Shown here piece by piece: positions 1-13,270 of a stretch of DNA of 64,000 nucleotides. A model generated the notes under the pieces. The model made no database searches. It saw nothing but the letters and a program-made list of their open reading frames with translations, and was not told where the DNA came from. This DNA is from Crotophaga sulcirostris (Eukaryota > Chordata > Aves > Cuculiformes > Crotophagidae): NCBI GenBank assembly GCA_013397455.1, contig VYZB01000290.1, positions 254,762 through 318,761 of the forward strand, read 5' to 3'. Position 1 is the first letter of the stretch, and each line of letters starts with the position of its first letter. The position numbers and the translations under genes are program-made.

Positions 1-288
1 CCGCCAGCTCTCTCATCACCCTAGGATGGATCCCATCCGGCCCCATAGACTTATGAGGGTCCAAGCAGCTCAGCAGATCTCTAACTTCCTCCTCATGGAT
101 TGCAGGAGGGCCATATTGCTCCCTGCCCCCATCAATCACTTCGGAGGACCAACGGTCTAGCGAACAGACTTCCTTACTGTTGAAAACTGAGGCAAAGAAC
201 ACATTAAGTACCTCAGCCTTCTCTGCATCTTTGGTTATTGTATTTCCTTCCACATTCAACAAGGAGTGGAGGTCGCTGCCACCCTGTC
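1..288 (-). mobile_element. CR1 LINE fragment, reverse-transcriptase coding part
   Basis: On the minus strand one frame runs without a stop over about 95 codons and reads like the start of the CR1 ORF2 reverse-transcriptase region: DAEKAEVLNVFFASVF, then a stretch with EEEVRDLLSCLDPHKS, then MGPDGIHPRVMRELA. These are hallmark CR1 motifs, the last being the conserved GPDGIHPR block. The copy is cut on its 5' side near 288 and runs off the left edge of the window, so the rest of the polymerase may lie outside. It is in the same orientation as SUGCT. The lack of stops suggests a relatively young copy, but the visible piece is short and not a complete gene. Confidence 0.88.
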
Positions 289-675
289 TTAATAAGATAA
301 TAAGTATGAATGCTACCCCATCATCTGTGGTTTAAAAAGCACTTAAATATATTTTCAGACGTATTTTTGTTCTGTGCAGTACTTAAACCAATGTAAGTCC
401 CTATCAACTGAAAATATTCTATTCTCATTGTCTTCATTAAGAATTTATGTGAATTAAATTAAGCACTCCCTTAAGTTCATCTGAACAAGGATGCTTTTCT
501 ACTTCAGGATTGAAATGCTACCACTTTCAATGCTGCTTGATTGTAGGAACAACTTTATATCTTGACACCATCAGGTTTTCTAATATCTCTATGCACTGAG
601 TTGCCAGGAATACATACACGCAATCCTTACATCCTTTACATGTCAAGCGACTTAGGAAAACAGGTCAGAAGTCAT

Positions 676-709
676 TTTCTCTGTCCATAAACTTTCTCTG
701 TCCATAAAC
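676..709. repeat. 17-bp perfect direct duplication
   Basis: TTTCTCTGTCCATAAAC occurs twice in tandem (676-692 and 693-709), a recent short duplication. Confidence 0.93.
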
Positions 710-3250
710 TAAACAATTCTTTCCAGTTACTCACTTTCAGGATTACAGTGGCCAGATAGGAAATAGGTGCATCCAAAAAAACAATTTGTAGCTCTTGAGA
801 ACGTACTCTTACTAAGAGTAGCACTACTAGAAGTGCTTATAAAAGTGCAAAAACTAATTCCAGAAGAAGAAAAAGTACATCTCTCCGTCAGTGTTACACT
901 CCACTTTTGGTAAACCAAGCAAACATACACTCATGGCCAGTCTAACCCAGATGTTAAAACTTCCGCACATTAAGGCAGTACACCAAAAGTGTAAGTGTCA
1001 GAATATGAATATGGCTATAACTGACAAACGCACATTCCAGGACTCACAACACCATCCAGACATGCAGAAAATAGGTAAAGGGCTTTCAGAAAATTTTATA
1101 CTACTTTGGACAAAGTCAGCCTAGCTCAAGGACCAAATAGTATCTAAACAATCCAGCACCAAAGCACTTTTGTTTAGCACTGTTATTCAACAAAGAAATT
1201 AGACTTACAAATAGATTTTAAATTTTAAAAATGCTATAAAACATTAATAAAAAAATTAGGAATTACATGTTTTTCAATTAACTTTTGATCTATGTCAGTT
1301 CCATGCAAGACAGTTTTCTTAACCATACACACAGATACCGTGGTCGACAAAAAAGTCCACTATCACGGCCTTGAAGGACTTAAGTAACTTCACTTCAAAA
1401 GTCATTTTTCAGAAGTCTGTAATTCAGCTATTAAAAAAAATATGCTCCAGACTGAAATCCCACATTCAGAAGTTTTAGTCCACAATCACTTTCAGTTTAT
1501 TTTTGTTCAGAGTCTTTTCCAGTTATAAAATGTCAAATAAAAGCTCTATGGTTATAGTTCTTAGAAAAATGTTCCCGCTACTCAAAAATAGCTTTGAATT
1601 TCCCTACTCTATTTGATTTTCAAATGAATGAATATAACTAAATTTAATGTGATATTTTATGTTTATTTACCCCTCAAGCACTCTCAGTGAAATGAAATCA
1701 GGCTATACAAGTCAACGACATATGCTGTCTAAAGAGTTACATAGATTAAGAAACCAATACTGTTGACCATATATACTTGCTTCTTTTCTATAAAGACACT
1801 TAATGTGTATAGATACATTATTCAAATGCTTATAGCTTTTTTTCAACTTTGTACATTTATTTTCTTCACCTCACCAATCTCCTCCATTATCTGCTCCAGT
1901 TTCAGTGGACAGTATTTTTTCCTGCCCTGACATCACTTCCACGTACCCCTCTGCTACAGTGTATGTAGTCAGCCAGCAAGTCCACCACAGAATTTCATAG
2001 TGTGGGAAACTGTTATGTTATCTTACTCTGAAGACCAAATGAACTCTGTACAACTCGGAGCCCCAGTTCCACCTAGACATAGAGTGTTCTACAACTCCTA
2101 TATACAAGTATTACACCTGAAGTTAGAAAAGTAATTATTCTGTATTTGAGATGCAGCTCTGGCTAAGCAGCTCAGGTTTACAGTGAAGAATGATCCAGCT
2201 GGCACATGCTAAAATGCTTTAAAGCATTGGTCAATGAGTCACCTCATTTTGCCAGTTAAAAAAAATTGATGTACTCTACATCACACAGAAACAAACTTTT
2301 CCTTCAAAAATATCTTATGGCTGGGAATCCATCTATGCTACTTAACTTCAACTGCTCTTTCACATGTATAGTTAATAAAACTTGTGGAAGCACCTGTTTT
2401 CAAAGGGATCTGTCTAGTATACTACTTTTTGATTCCTGGCACTAAGAGAAAAGCTTGAGTATTTGTGGCACTTTCATAGCCCCAGAAAAAAATTCAGCTT
2501 TCTTCCCATTGGGATATGCATCATAATTCAGAACCACTTAAATTACTACTTGCAAGAACAACTGAAAGCTAAAAAACAAAAGTCACATAGCAAAACCATG
2601 ATTCAAAAGACCCTTCAGGTATGGAAGGGATTCTTATTCTGTATACTCAGTTTGTTCTTATAATTATACTACTAAAGGTTATAGACTTGTCATTCAGATT
2701 TGCCTGCTTTTTCTTTCTTTTTGTCTATTTTTGCCTATTTTTCTTTTCTTCATTCTCTGCATATCCAAAAAAAATATCAGCTGTGTTATAAAAAACACTC
2801 AAAACCAGAGAAAGTGATTTATTTGCTCACATCTTCCGGAAGAGAAATTTGGCTCCCTTTCAGTCTTCGTCCAGCAAGCAAGAACAGTTTATCATTTACG
2901 CTGTTTATAATTTTTCTTGTATTTCAGTATTTTGCTCCAATTAGGCTTGTTCCAGTTCAGCTCTGGATTTATAAATATGAGGAAGAAACCCATTTCCATC
3001 AACTTTCACGTCACTGCAACTCACAGAGAAACTAGTCTGACAGCATTGCTCCTCAAGGATGCTACAAGGATCCTATCTTTCTCTACACAGAATTCTGGTT
3101 TATGCATCACTACAAATAGTCAACAATATGGATTTATCAGTATCCTTCAGAGGGCAACTTGCAAGTCCCATTCCACAGTTCATTCCTTTAACAAGGCAGT
3201 GTTGGTCTTGCAGAGTATCACTCAATATCTTAAATGAGTGGTATAACAGT

Positions 3251-3300
3251 ATATAATATAATATAATATAATATAATATAATATAATATAATATAATATA
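3251..3300. repeat. (ATATA)10 pentanucleotide microsatellite
   Basis: Ten uninterrupted ATATA units (equivalently TATAA) occupy 3251-3300, followed by TGACTATCAC. It is likely to vary in length between individuals. It lies deep in the intron with no visible function. Confidence 0.97.
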
Positions 3301-5803
3301 TGACTATCACTCTACTAAATTTGTCTCAAGACAACTTCAAAAGCCGGGAGAAAGCAACACTTCATTTGAAATGGAACAAGGTATTAAAAAAAGGTAGGAC
3401 AAGGGAAAAATAAGTTTTCCCCAGTTTAAAAGTCTCATCCATACATTCAATTAGCAGCTCAAACATATTTTATAATCACATACCTGCCTAAAGATTCTAA
3501 CAGGCCACATATCAAATTCTCACAAACCACCTCTTAATCATGTCTTACTAAGTCAATGGGATAATACAATAACGTGAAGTTAGTTCAATTTGCCCTAATT
3601 ATGCAGAGGCTTCTGAGAAAATATTTTAACCATACCTGAAAAAGTGTAAAAACCTTTTATTCATTTGCTTTTATTTTACACAAAAAACATAGCTGCTTAA
3701 TTATACGTCCATTATGCACGTCCATAGCATTCTATTTGGTTATTTTTTGGCAGTGCAAAAGGCAGTAAAATGTCATAAGTGAAAAGAACTGAAGTAATAA
3801 GATTTATCATACGCACTTTATCTAGATCAGATATGTAAGCCTCATCCCTTCACTATTCATTTGCTCCTTCCTGTACACCTGGGTCACATTCCCTTCATTA
3901 ACAGAAAAAAATCTAGCTATATGTTCCCATTATCCAATAAATCTAAATGGAAGTGCCAAATTCTTCAGTTTGATGACCTCAGAGGCCAGCTGACAAACTG
4001 GATATACTCACTTCCACTGACAGATATTTCTTGCTTTATACTTCTGGTTTTTAGCATAACAAAAAATCTTTTTCACATAGACAGTCTTCATTATTGTTTC
4101 CTAAGTCTGCTCTATGTAGCTTTAATCAATGCTTCTATGACAAGTTCTCAAAAGCAGTGGACAGAATCCTAAGTCCTCCGCTTTCCTGTTTTTTTAAAAA
4201 TACCCAGATTTTTGCAGGATGCCATAGAAACCTGGCAATTCACAGCAATACAATTTCCCATTTTAAAACTTATCCATAATGATTAAAGAAATCATGCACT
4301 TAGTCAAGTGCCTGAAAAGGTATTTCACTCCGAAGGGAGGAGGAACAGGAACCGACTTATAGGTCCAGATGCTTGAACCCCATAACAAAAAATGAGTTTC
4401 CTAGCATTAGCCTGCAACGTAGTTCCTTAAGTAATGAAATAAACATAACTTAAATTATTTACATCTGATATACTGCAGTAATACCAGATACTCAATTGCA
4501 ATTTGTTGAGGTCAGAATGTACTAAAAGAAGAAAGAGAAGAATAAGTTAAGTTCAAATGAAAAAAGGGCTAATCTGTTCAAAGCTATGAAAACATCAGTA
4601 TTTTGACTGGATATAGGATTACAAACTTATTTTTGTAGGACAAAAGTGCTTCTGCTTAAACTGTACAGCATCAATGAGTATGACAGCAGTTTAATTTAGT
4701 CTTAGTCTTCATCAGTTCTTTTATTTTGATGCAAACAAACCTGACTGGGCAAAACCATATCCTCTTGCACAGCAGGACAAAAGCCCAGGTTTTCAAGCTA
4801 AATAAATGTCCTTACTGCAAACACTTGCCTAAAATGATGCTCTACTTTCAAATCACAAGTAATCTGAGCTGGCAGTTCTTACCTACTCTCTGCTGCATGT
4901 TCCTGTGTTTCTTTCTGAGCAACACTTACTCTTCAGAACACTATCACATTGCACCTCCAAAACAAATCTGTATCACGCTGATTGCTAAGCCTTCATGTAG
5001 AACGCTTGAAGGGGAGTTTGAAGTAGAATTTTCTAATGCAATGCACCCTTAAAACACAAAATCTCAATGTCTCTTGATGCAAACTGGTCATGGTATGTAC
5101 CATGCCTGTAAATCAAATTAGTAAATTTAACAAACAACAGTTGGCAGGAAATGTACAGCACTCCTGCCCCTGGGCTGCTGTCCTGTAAAATAAAACTGAT
5201 TTATTAAATACATTTAACCTACATGAGAGCAGTCGTAATAGCCCTCCACAGGTTTAATCCACTTTCTTCAAGAGATCGCTTGCTCTTTGAGTATAGAGCA
5301 AGTACTGTGAATAGAAGATGAATACAAAACTATACAATTACTAACCCTTGATATTTTATTAAGGAAAAGAATACACCAATCAAAAGCTATTATTTAAAAA
5401 CCAGAGCAATCAAAGAACATCTACATTGCAAGTTATACCTGCTTGTTCTGTCTCCACTGTTCTATTAAAATAGTCACTGTTGCCTTGATTCACCAAGTTA
5501 CTTAAGCATACATCTAATTTTAAGAACGTGAATAATACCCCGAAGTCAAATGACTACTCACTCAATTAAAGTTAGACATATGCTTAAGTACCTTGATGAG
5601 CTGAAGCCTGTAATTGCCTGCAGTTGTTTCTGCCAATTTTGCTACAAGTAAAAAACCAGGGTTTTGCCAGTGAAAATGTGGTACCATAATGCTTTTATCA
5701 CTACAGAAAGTAATTTTATTTAACCTTTTTTTTTCCCAAGTTTGTCTTCCACCCATAATTCTAAGCAATAAGGTCACCAAAGAAGAACCACAGAAACACT
5801 TCT

Positions 5804-6319
5804 TTGGAAAAGACGTTTGAGATAATCGATTCCAACCCGATACCTGTCCATCACTAAACCATATCCCTGAGCACTTCATTTACCCATCTTTTAAATATCT
5901 CCAGGGATGGTGACTCAACCACTTCCCTGGGCAGCCTGCTCGAGTGCCTGAAAACCCTTTCAGTGAATAAATTTTTCCTGATGTCTAATCTGAACCTCCC
6001 CTGGTGCAACTTGAGACCATTTCCTCTCATCCTATCACCTGTCACTTGGGAAAAGAGACCAACACCCACATCACTACAGCCTCCTTTCAAGCAGTTGTAA
6101 AGAACAATATGGTCTCCCCTCTGCCTCCTTTTCTCCAGCCTAAACAACTCCATTTCCCTCAGCCACCTCTCATAAGGCTTGCTCTCCAGCCCCTTCACCA
6201 GCTTCATTGCCCTTCTCTGGACACGCTGCAGTGCCTAAATGTCCTTCTTGCAGAGAGGGGCCCAAAACTGAACACAGAATTGGAGGTGCAGCCTCACCAA
6301 TGCCGAGTACAGGGGTACA
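5804..6319 (-). mobile_element. CR1 LINE, 5'-truncated 3' end
   Basis: Read on the minus strand, this is a typical avian CR1 3' part. It begins with the GAGGCTGCACCTCC / CAGTTTTGGGCCCC region, continues through CACTGCAGCGTGTCCAGAGA, and ends with the GGTTGGAATCGATTATCTCA-like block near 5810-5850. A broken C-terminal ORF2 frame remains (for example [20 protein letters not shown]). The usual (ATTCTATG)n tail is missing or eroded; sequence before 5804 no longer matches. The 5' end at about 6319 falls at a typical truncation point inside ORF2. Moderate divergence and frame loss show that it is inactive. Confidence 0.93.
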
Positions 6320-9300
6320 ACTAGATACAGTAAAGAAAACTACATTTTAAATGTAAAATAAATGTGAGGGTTTGGTTTCTCTTCCATTCATGTATAGAAA
6401 ATCTTTGCTGAATTATTAAGTGTAAAACTTGGAAAAGACATAGGAGACTTGTTACTTCAAGTAGCTGATACTGAATTCATTGGGCAGAATCATAAACTGA
6501 AACAGCATGATGATGGATGGAATGAACACCAAAAAAGCTTCACTTCAGAAGAGTTTTCCAAGATAGGAAGCTCTGCAGTGCTTGGAAGAATTAGGGTCCT
6601 GGGCTTACTGCAGCACCTTGGGAATTCTACAGGAAGATTTACATCCAGTTTTCAGAGATGGATTGAACTGTTACTTCTCACAAAATATCATCCTCCCTTT
6701 GTTTGGAAGAAACCACATACTTGGCAATACTTGCTAAAATTTGTTATTTTTTAATGGTTCCTAAAAAAATAGGATAAAAAATAAAAGGTAAAGGGAAGGA
6801 ATATAAAAAAGAAATGTCTGTCTTTATAAACAGAATTAAATCCTTGTAAAGTATGATCCTTAGATCTATTAAGACCTTTATAAACATACTATTAAAAACA
6901 GAGCAACTCTAAACAATTTATAGCATTGCAATTTATAACCTTCCTGTCTGATGTAAAGCTAAGGCGTAAGGTAGAAAACGGCTGCTCTTCTATAGCTACA
7001 TCTTAAATAATTTGCACAAGAAAGATGCAATTATCAGTGGCCAAAAGGTGAGAACCAAACATGGTTTGTCATCCCATCTGAAAAAGTCAGTATTCAAGAA
7101 TTTGCCAAGAACAGATTTTGCTGGTAGAGCAACACTATTGGTGATATGGACCTGCATAGATAAGTTGTTTAAAATGCCCACAAAGAATAAATAAAAAAGA
7201 ATAAACTCATAAAAATTTGAGGAATTCTGGTCCCTTATTTTCTGGAAAATATCCTTAAATAACATCTATGCTAGACTCAGAACTGTAAACTGCAGACACA
7301 CATAGCAATTCTAGCCTACAAATTTCTTCCCTCAGCCGAAGCTTTTGATTAAAAGAATTACAAAGGCTTTTCAACTCTTCATAACAAATTATTTGGATGT
7401 ATGCTTTTTCCTGTTCTCCCTGTGAGACCTAACATTTCCTTACTTAAAGACAAACTGGGTATAGCTCAAATTTGCCTATAAGGCTTTAAAACATGTAAAA
7501 TATATCCGGAAGTTAGCTAGATCTACTTTTGGAATTATATACTAGGGTCCTGAATAAAATTAACGTTTTTGTACAAACAATGCATCCTGCTCTGACTGAG
7601 ATTATCCACCAAAATAACTATCAGCTTCAAAAATAATAGAAATAGCTACAAAAAAATCACACTACAGAGCACTGAAAAAACTGTTTGAAAGGGGGAAAAA
7701 AAGGTTAACTTGGCCTTATATACGAAAAGGAATGACTACTGCTTCCTGCAAATTGGTGTCCCAATAATTCACTATCAGAATTCAAGCCCCACTCCTGAAT
7801 CACAGAGGAGAAATGGGAACATGCAATGGGAGTTTTCAGGAATACATACTTATAAAATGAATACAATAGGGAAAAAAGGGGGTGGGGGAACTGTTCTGTA
7901 GTAGCTTAACCTGCTTACCCCTTCAAGATTACCTAGCAGAGGCAAATATGTTATTAATCTAACACAAGTATGACTTCACCAAGCGTACATTTCAAAACGT
8001 ATTCCATGCTCCTGAGAATACCGCTCCACTGCAAGTCCTCCTACATGTAGCTGTGTAATACACATACAGCATTTCTCACTGAAACATACAGTCACTTAAT
8101 AATTACCATTTTGGGCTACCATTCTTAAAATATCTTTTTGAACGCTTATTGAATAAATCTGTTCCACCAGATTAAAAATCTACAAAGAAATACCTATCGT
8201 TTCATTTTACTATATTAACTCACAGTTTCCCCTTGAGAAAACAAAAGAGGAAACTAACTTGATTTTCCACTTTAAACCATGTTCTCTGAGCAACTTTAGT
8301 GTTAAAATCTCTGCTACGACAATCATTGCTTCCAATTTTCCCCTGAAGCTACAACCATTCATGACCACAGTTTGTTAGAGTGATATACTGAACTTTAAAC
8401 TTTCAAGAAAGCACCGCAAACAAATCCAAATAAAGTAAGCATGCACCTGCTCCCATACTTAATTCTTCTCTGCATTTTGTGAGGTTGTTAAGTCCTCTTG
8501 TTAAATAATAGTCTGAATCACATCCTGGTTTAAAAAAAAATCCACAAATAGTTCCTCAAAAATCTCTGAGTTTTTATTTCAAAAGTTTTATAACTAAACA
8601 GGGTTCAGCTCTTGCAATAACTCTACAGATTGTTTCCTCCCACACAAAAAAATCCCAACCTACTTACTGTACAATTTATACTCAAAATGTGTTACGTTAT
8701 TTTCCAACTGAAAACAAAAATCAACAGTGTGAAGAAGTGTAGAGTTCATACTAACTCTAGAGAAAACTAAGTCCAATATATCTTGTTCAAACGGTAAGTG
8801 AAATCAGAAAAGCTCACAAGGAGCAGGAGGGGAAGTTCAACCTTTAACTGAACTATTACAAACGGCAAAAGTAAATTTAGGGCCTTGAGAGGGTGAGAGA
8901 AGAGAAGGATGTGAGGGTTGAAATCCTGCAGCATTTTTACAATAGTTTTTTACAATTCATACATTTCCAGATGATGAAGAGCAACTTTGCAGACAAGGCA
9001 AGAGAACCCAAAGAGGAATACAAAAATTACCTCACTACAAATTTGTCATCTTTTCTTGCTCCCATTAATGAAATTCAGAGAAACAGTAAGAACACACACA
9101 AGTCCATCCCTGACGAGACAGAAAATCACCTTATTTGAAAAATGTTTTCCTTTATTCTAAAATATTTTTGTTAACACATTGAGTTCCAGAATCTGCACTA
9201 TTTCTGTGCACCCCTACATCTACACAAACAGAGCCCCAAGCAAATAATTACTTTTCCTGTTTACATAAAATAATTATGCAGGATTTCCTGACAACATGAT

Positions 9301-9821
9301 TTTCGAATTAGTGACAAACCAAACTGAAGAGTCCCTGTTTCCTTTACCACAGGAAATGTAGTGGATTTGGTTTTAAACTCAATTTATATATCAATTAAAA
9401 AGCTGGAAGTTCTTATCTGTGACTGAGTTGTGGCAACTTTTGAAAGTTGGGGAAAACAATGCTCTAACAAGTATTTAGTTGTTGAAAATACCTTTTAGAA
9501 ATGTTAAATTTAATAGCTCTCTCGTGCATGTCTGGGATTTCTTTGTAATCTTCTTGAGCAATGTGTAATATTTTGGCAAAATCCCAAACCTGCTCGGTTA
9601 GTGGTAGTAGAGAAAAGGAAAGGCTATAAAGTGAATTTGTTGTCTCTTTTTTTTTATTAGTTTTAGAAACTTTAAACATAAAAGAAATCTTGCTTTACAT
9701 TAACCTCACCCTGTTGCTGCATTCCAGAAACTTAGCGCAGATTTGCATGTGCTCCATATGTATCTTTCCATATCTGTCCTACCTGGCCTAAGTAATTCCT
9801 GTGCATGTGCTGACCAGCTGT

Positions 9822-9855
9822 GAAGAAGGAGGGAGGGGGAAGGGGAAAGGGGAAA
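9822..9855 (+). repeat. Polypurine tract with G-quadruplex motif
   Basis: An unbroken 34-base purine run contains G runs of 3, 5, 4 and 4 (831-833, 835-839, 842-845 and 849-852 within 9831-9852) separated by loops of A, AA and AAA. This meets the classical G4 pattern on the plus strand, which is the template strand for SUGCT, so the transcript carries the C-rich complement. Confidence 0.85.
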
Positions 9856-12800
9856 CAACTGAGCTTTGGACTTGGAAAGCAGAGAGTTGAATTTCCTGGC
9901 TTACCCTGTGGCCCACTTAATGTCTTCAGTCAGGTGACCAAAAGAGGCAAGTAAATTACACAGGAGCAGGCACTGGATGTCAAACAATAGATTATAGCCA
10001 CACAATATTCCAATTTCCTTTTCTGATCACTGTAGCATCAACGTGCATGAGCTACATCCTAGCTAGGCAAAATTTTACGATTGCTTCTCGATATGCTTCA
10101 TTTCCAAGAGAACTGAGTATGATGCTGAGTATGATTTCATATATTCAGTTGCATGAAAAATGATTAAAATCTGATTTCTTATAAAGTCTATTTTCTACAT
10201 ACTGAAAAGAGGTTTTTACAATCGATCAATCCACTAGTTTTTAACACTCAACCTGCATTTGCAGCAAGATACATCCTGTAAGTGAATATCAAATATTGGC
10301 CTCACAGATGTTACAGAAGTAAAGAAAAAAATGTATAGTTTGCCTGCGAGTTTATTCTTATTTTTAGTACACATATTAGGAAACACAGAGAACAAGAATG
10401 ATGAAAGACAAATTTTTAGCTTCTAGCACTCTAATTATCACTTCCAGCACCCTTTTTCTTTAATACATTTTTCCAGTTTTATCTTCTATTGGTGACTGAT
10501 ATTCATAAAGTATGCACACAGAATTGTATTTAAAAAAACTGTTCCAATACAAATTGCTGTTGAGTAGGAAAATTTAGTCCAAATAGCATGCAGATATTCT
10601 TGGTTCCTATTAATTTTCTGGTTATTTGTCCGAAGGGCATAGCTCTTACTGGCATTTTAAAAGTCCTATCACATGCACTGGTAGTGTTATAATTTCAGAT
10701 TTGATACTTTCCAGCTATAGCAGATTTTTAGCTCATCAGTTCAACAAAGCAGCTGTTTGCAATATGGGTCCATCTATTCTCTAAGTCTTTTCTACTTCAA
10801 ATATTCTTAAAAAAAAATTGCACTAATCCTTCAACAGTAAATAGCAGCATTATGTTAATTCACATGTGGCAAAAACAGTATCTTCCTTGCCTGAGCTGAA
10901 ACTCCCATCATACCATTACTCAATCACCAAGCGTTGCCAGTTCCACTGCAACCACTTTCATAATGGTTCCGGAGACAATCAGTCTGCAGTATTTCTAATT
11001 CTCATTACAACTCTTTTACATATATGTTTAAAGACATTCTTCGAGCACAGCATCAGAACAACAACAATGGATCTGAACAGCATTTTAAATATAGCAATGA
11101 GGTTTGTCTCTAACTGCTTTTCAGACATGTTAAAAGCCTGCTTACTCACTAGAACGCATGAGTTCAGAGCCTGGAAGCAGGGCTATCAAAAATTATTTTG
11201 GGGTATAGATGTCAAGTGGAGCATCTCTTGCTGGAATTACAGCAGATGGTATAGTGAATGATTACATTATGCCAAGTCACTTACTCAAAATCAATCAGAT
11301 CTCCTAAAAATCGTATGGTTGGCTTACGAAAGCCACGAGATGCTCCAAAACAGAAACTATCAGTATTTTTCTCTTTCAGGATTTTTGGAGCTTCAGGGAG
11401 AAGCTGCCTTCCCTTCCAAGTCCTGATGAGTTGATACATTACTGATGAGTCTGGTGAGTCTGATGTACATTACTGAAAAAGTACCGTTTACATCCGGAGA
11501 GAAAAGTCTCACTAAATCAAGAACAGGGTCCTGATTCCCTCAAGGAGCTGAAATCAAAGATGCAAAAACCAAATAACTGAGTAGTTTTTTATTAAAATGG
11601 TGGGCAGGAAAACACAAAGCCTAGCATGCTGCCAAGTCAACTTGGGTGATTATGTGAAGGAGTCAGCAGTCTTTCTTCTTTTTCCACTAAAGCAATTTTT
11701 GGAACACATAATATAGGAAAAAAGGCAGGGGGAGGGAATCAGAAGACTGGTAAATGAACACAAAAGACATCAATTTTTTATTAATCTCATAACTGTTACT
11801 ATTATTGTGCCACTGTCATGATTTTTAGGACCTGGTACACTAACTAAATGCTAGCCAAGGAGATAATTGGTACATCTGTCAATATTTAAATTTTGGAACC
11901 TTGTTCCCACAGAGTTCCTATTTCATAGTAAACATGCTGTCTCTCCAGTGTTTCTTTACTTGAATTCATCGCATTATTGATTAGTATTTTACATAAAATT
12001 CCTCACATTCTTTAACAAGGTATTGTTTTAACTTCTGTTTCCAAGTGAAATTCATAAATCCTAGCACAGAAGTTAACAGTTCTTACATACCCTTGAAGTC
12101 ATACTTAACTCCTACTTTTAAAGGATTAAATTGGATTTTAATTTAAAAGGATTAAACTCACAATCCTTTTGATTCTTATGAAAATTCACCAAACACATCC
12201 CATCTGCCAAGTGTTTACAATAAGCATTGTATTACTTTTATAATTTATTATGATTTGCATGAAAATAATACCTACTGACTCTATTCTGCACTACACAAAT
12301 GTATAAGGACCGACACAGGAAAAACCAAGACTGTGCCTGTAACTCATTATTTAATAAATCAGTTTCTGAAAGGCTGTCCAGGATCTCTGTCGCTTTTGCT
12401 TTCCCATCTCCTACTGACTAAAAATGGGTTCCCTTGAGCACCAACTAAATCTTCGGGATCTCTTGACCGTAAGCTTCAGTCAGTAACAGAAAGATTTCCA
12501 ACACAGGTTTTTTCAGTTTCACAAGAAACTTCATGTTAACTTGCCATTCAATCTTGCACACCAAGGGTAAGAAAACATCTATATTTTAACATACGTCCAC
12601 TTGTACTGTGTGAAGCGATGGAGCTGAGCTTTGTCTAACTGTGACAGGCTAGAACATGCTTTATAACCCTCTCTTCGTCTCTAACCTCCTACTCTTGGTT
12701 TCCAAGATACAGGATGAGTCTCATTTTTCTTGTATCAGACCTCATGTATTCAGTGAATTTATTACCAAAGGCACAGCAGCACTCCAATGTGGAAATATAC

Positions 12801-13270
12801 AAGGGAAACTTGGTCTAGATCATGAAAAAGCTGTGTCGAGAGTGTACTTCTGAAAATTCAGTGTTTCCAAGTGTCATACCTGCTAAGAATTCTTTTAGAA
12901 TCCTTGCAGAAGTGTCTCGGGAAGCTGCACACCAGCAGCTTGTCAACAGAAGTGAGATAGCAGAACTTACAAATGTGCAAACACAGTAATTGGATTAAAA
13001 TTAAAAATAAAATCAAGCAAATTATATGTCAGCACTTACCTTCCAGACAGACATACATACATCCCCCCAAAACAACCAGAGAATGGGTAGCAGCCAATAT
13101 TGACTTACAAAGTACAAATACATTGACTTAAATGTCTGTCTTTGCTTACTGGATTACAGTGAAGTGTAGTACCATCTTGAATACGGCCATATGAGAAACA
13201 GGGCTAACAATTGGTTGGATATCACCCAAATGAGCTATGAACTCTTCGTCAACATCAAAGAATACTATCA

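Noticed and set aside
5854..6207. 117-codon minus-strand frame as a host gene
   Set aside because: It is the decayed 3' part of CR1 ORF2, already annotated as a mobile element.
10866..11261. 131-codon plus-strand frame
   Set aside because: No recognisable motif and a length compatible with chance in AT-rich DNA.
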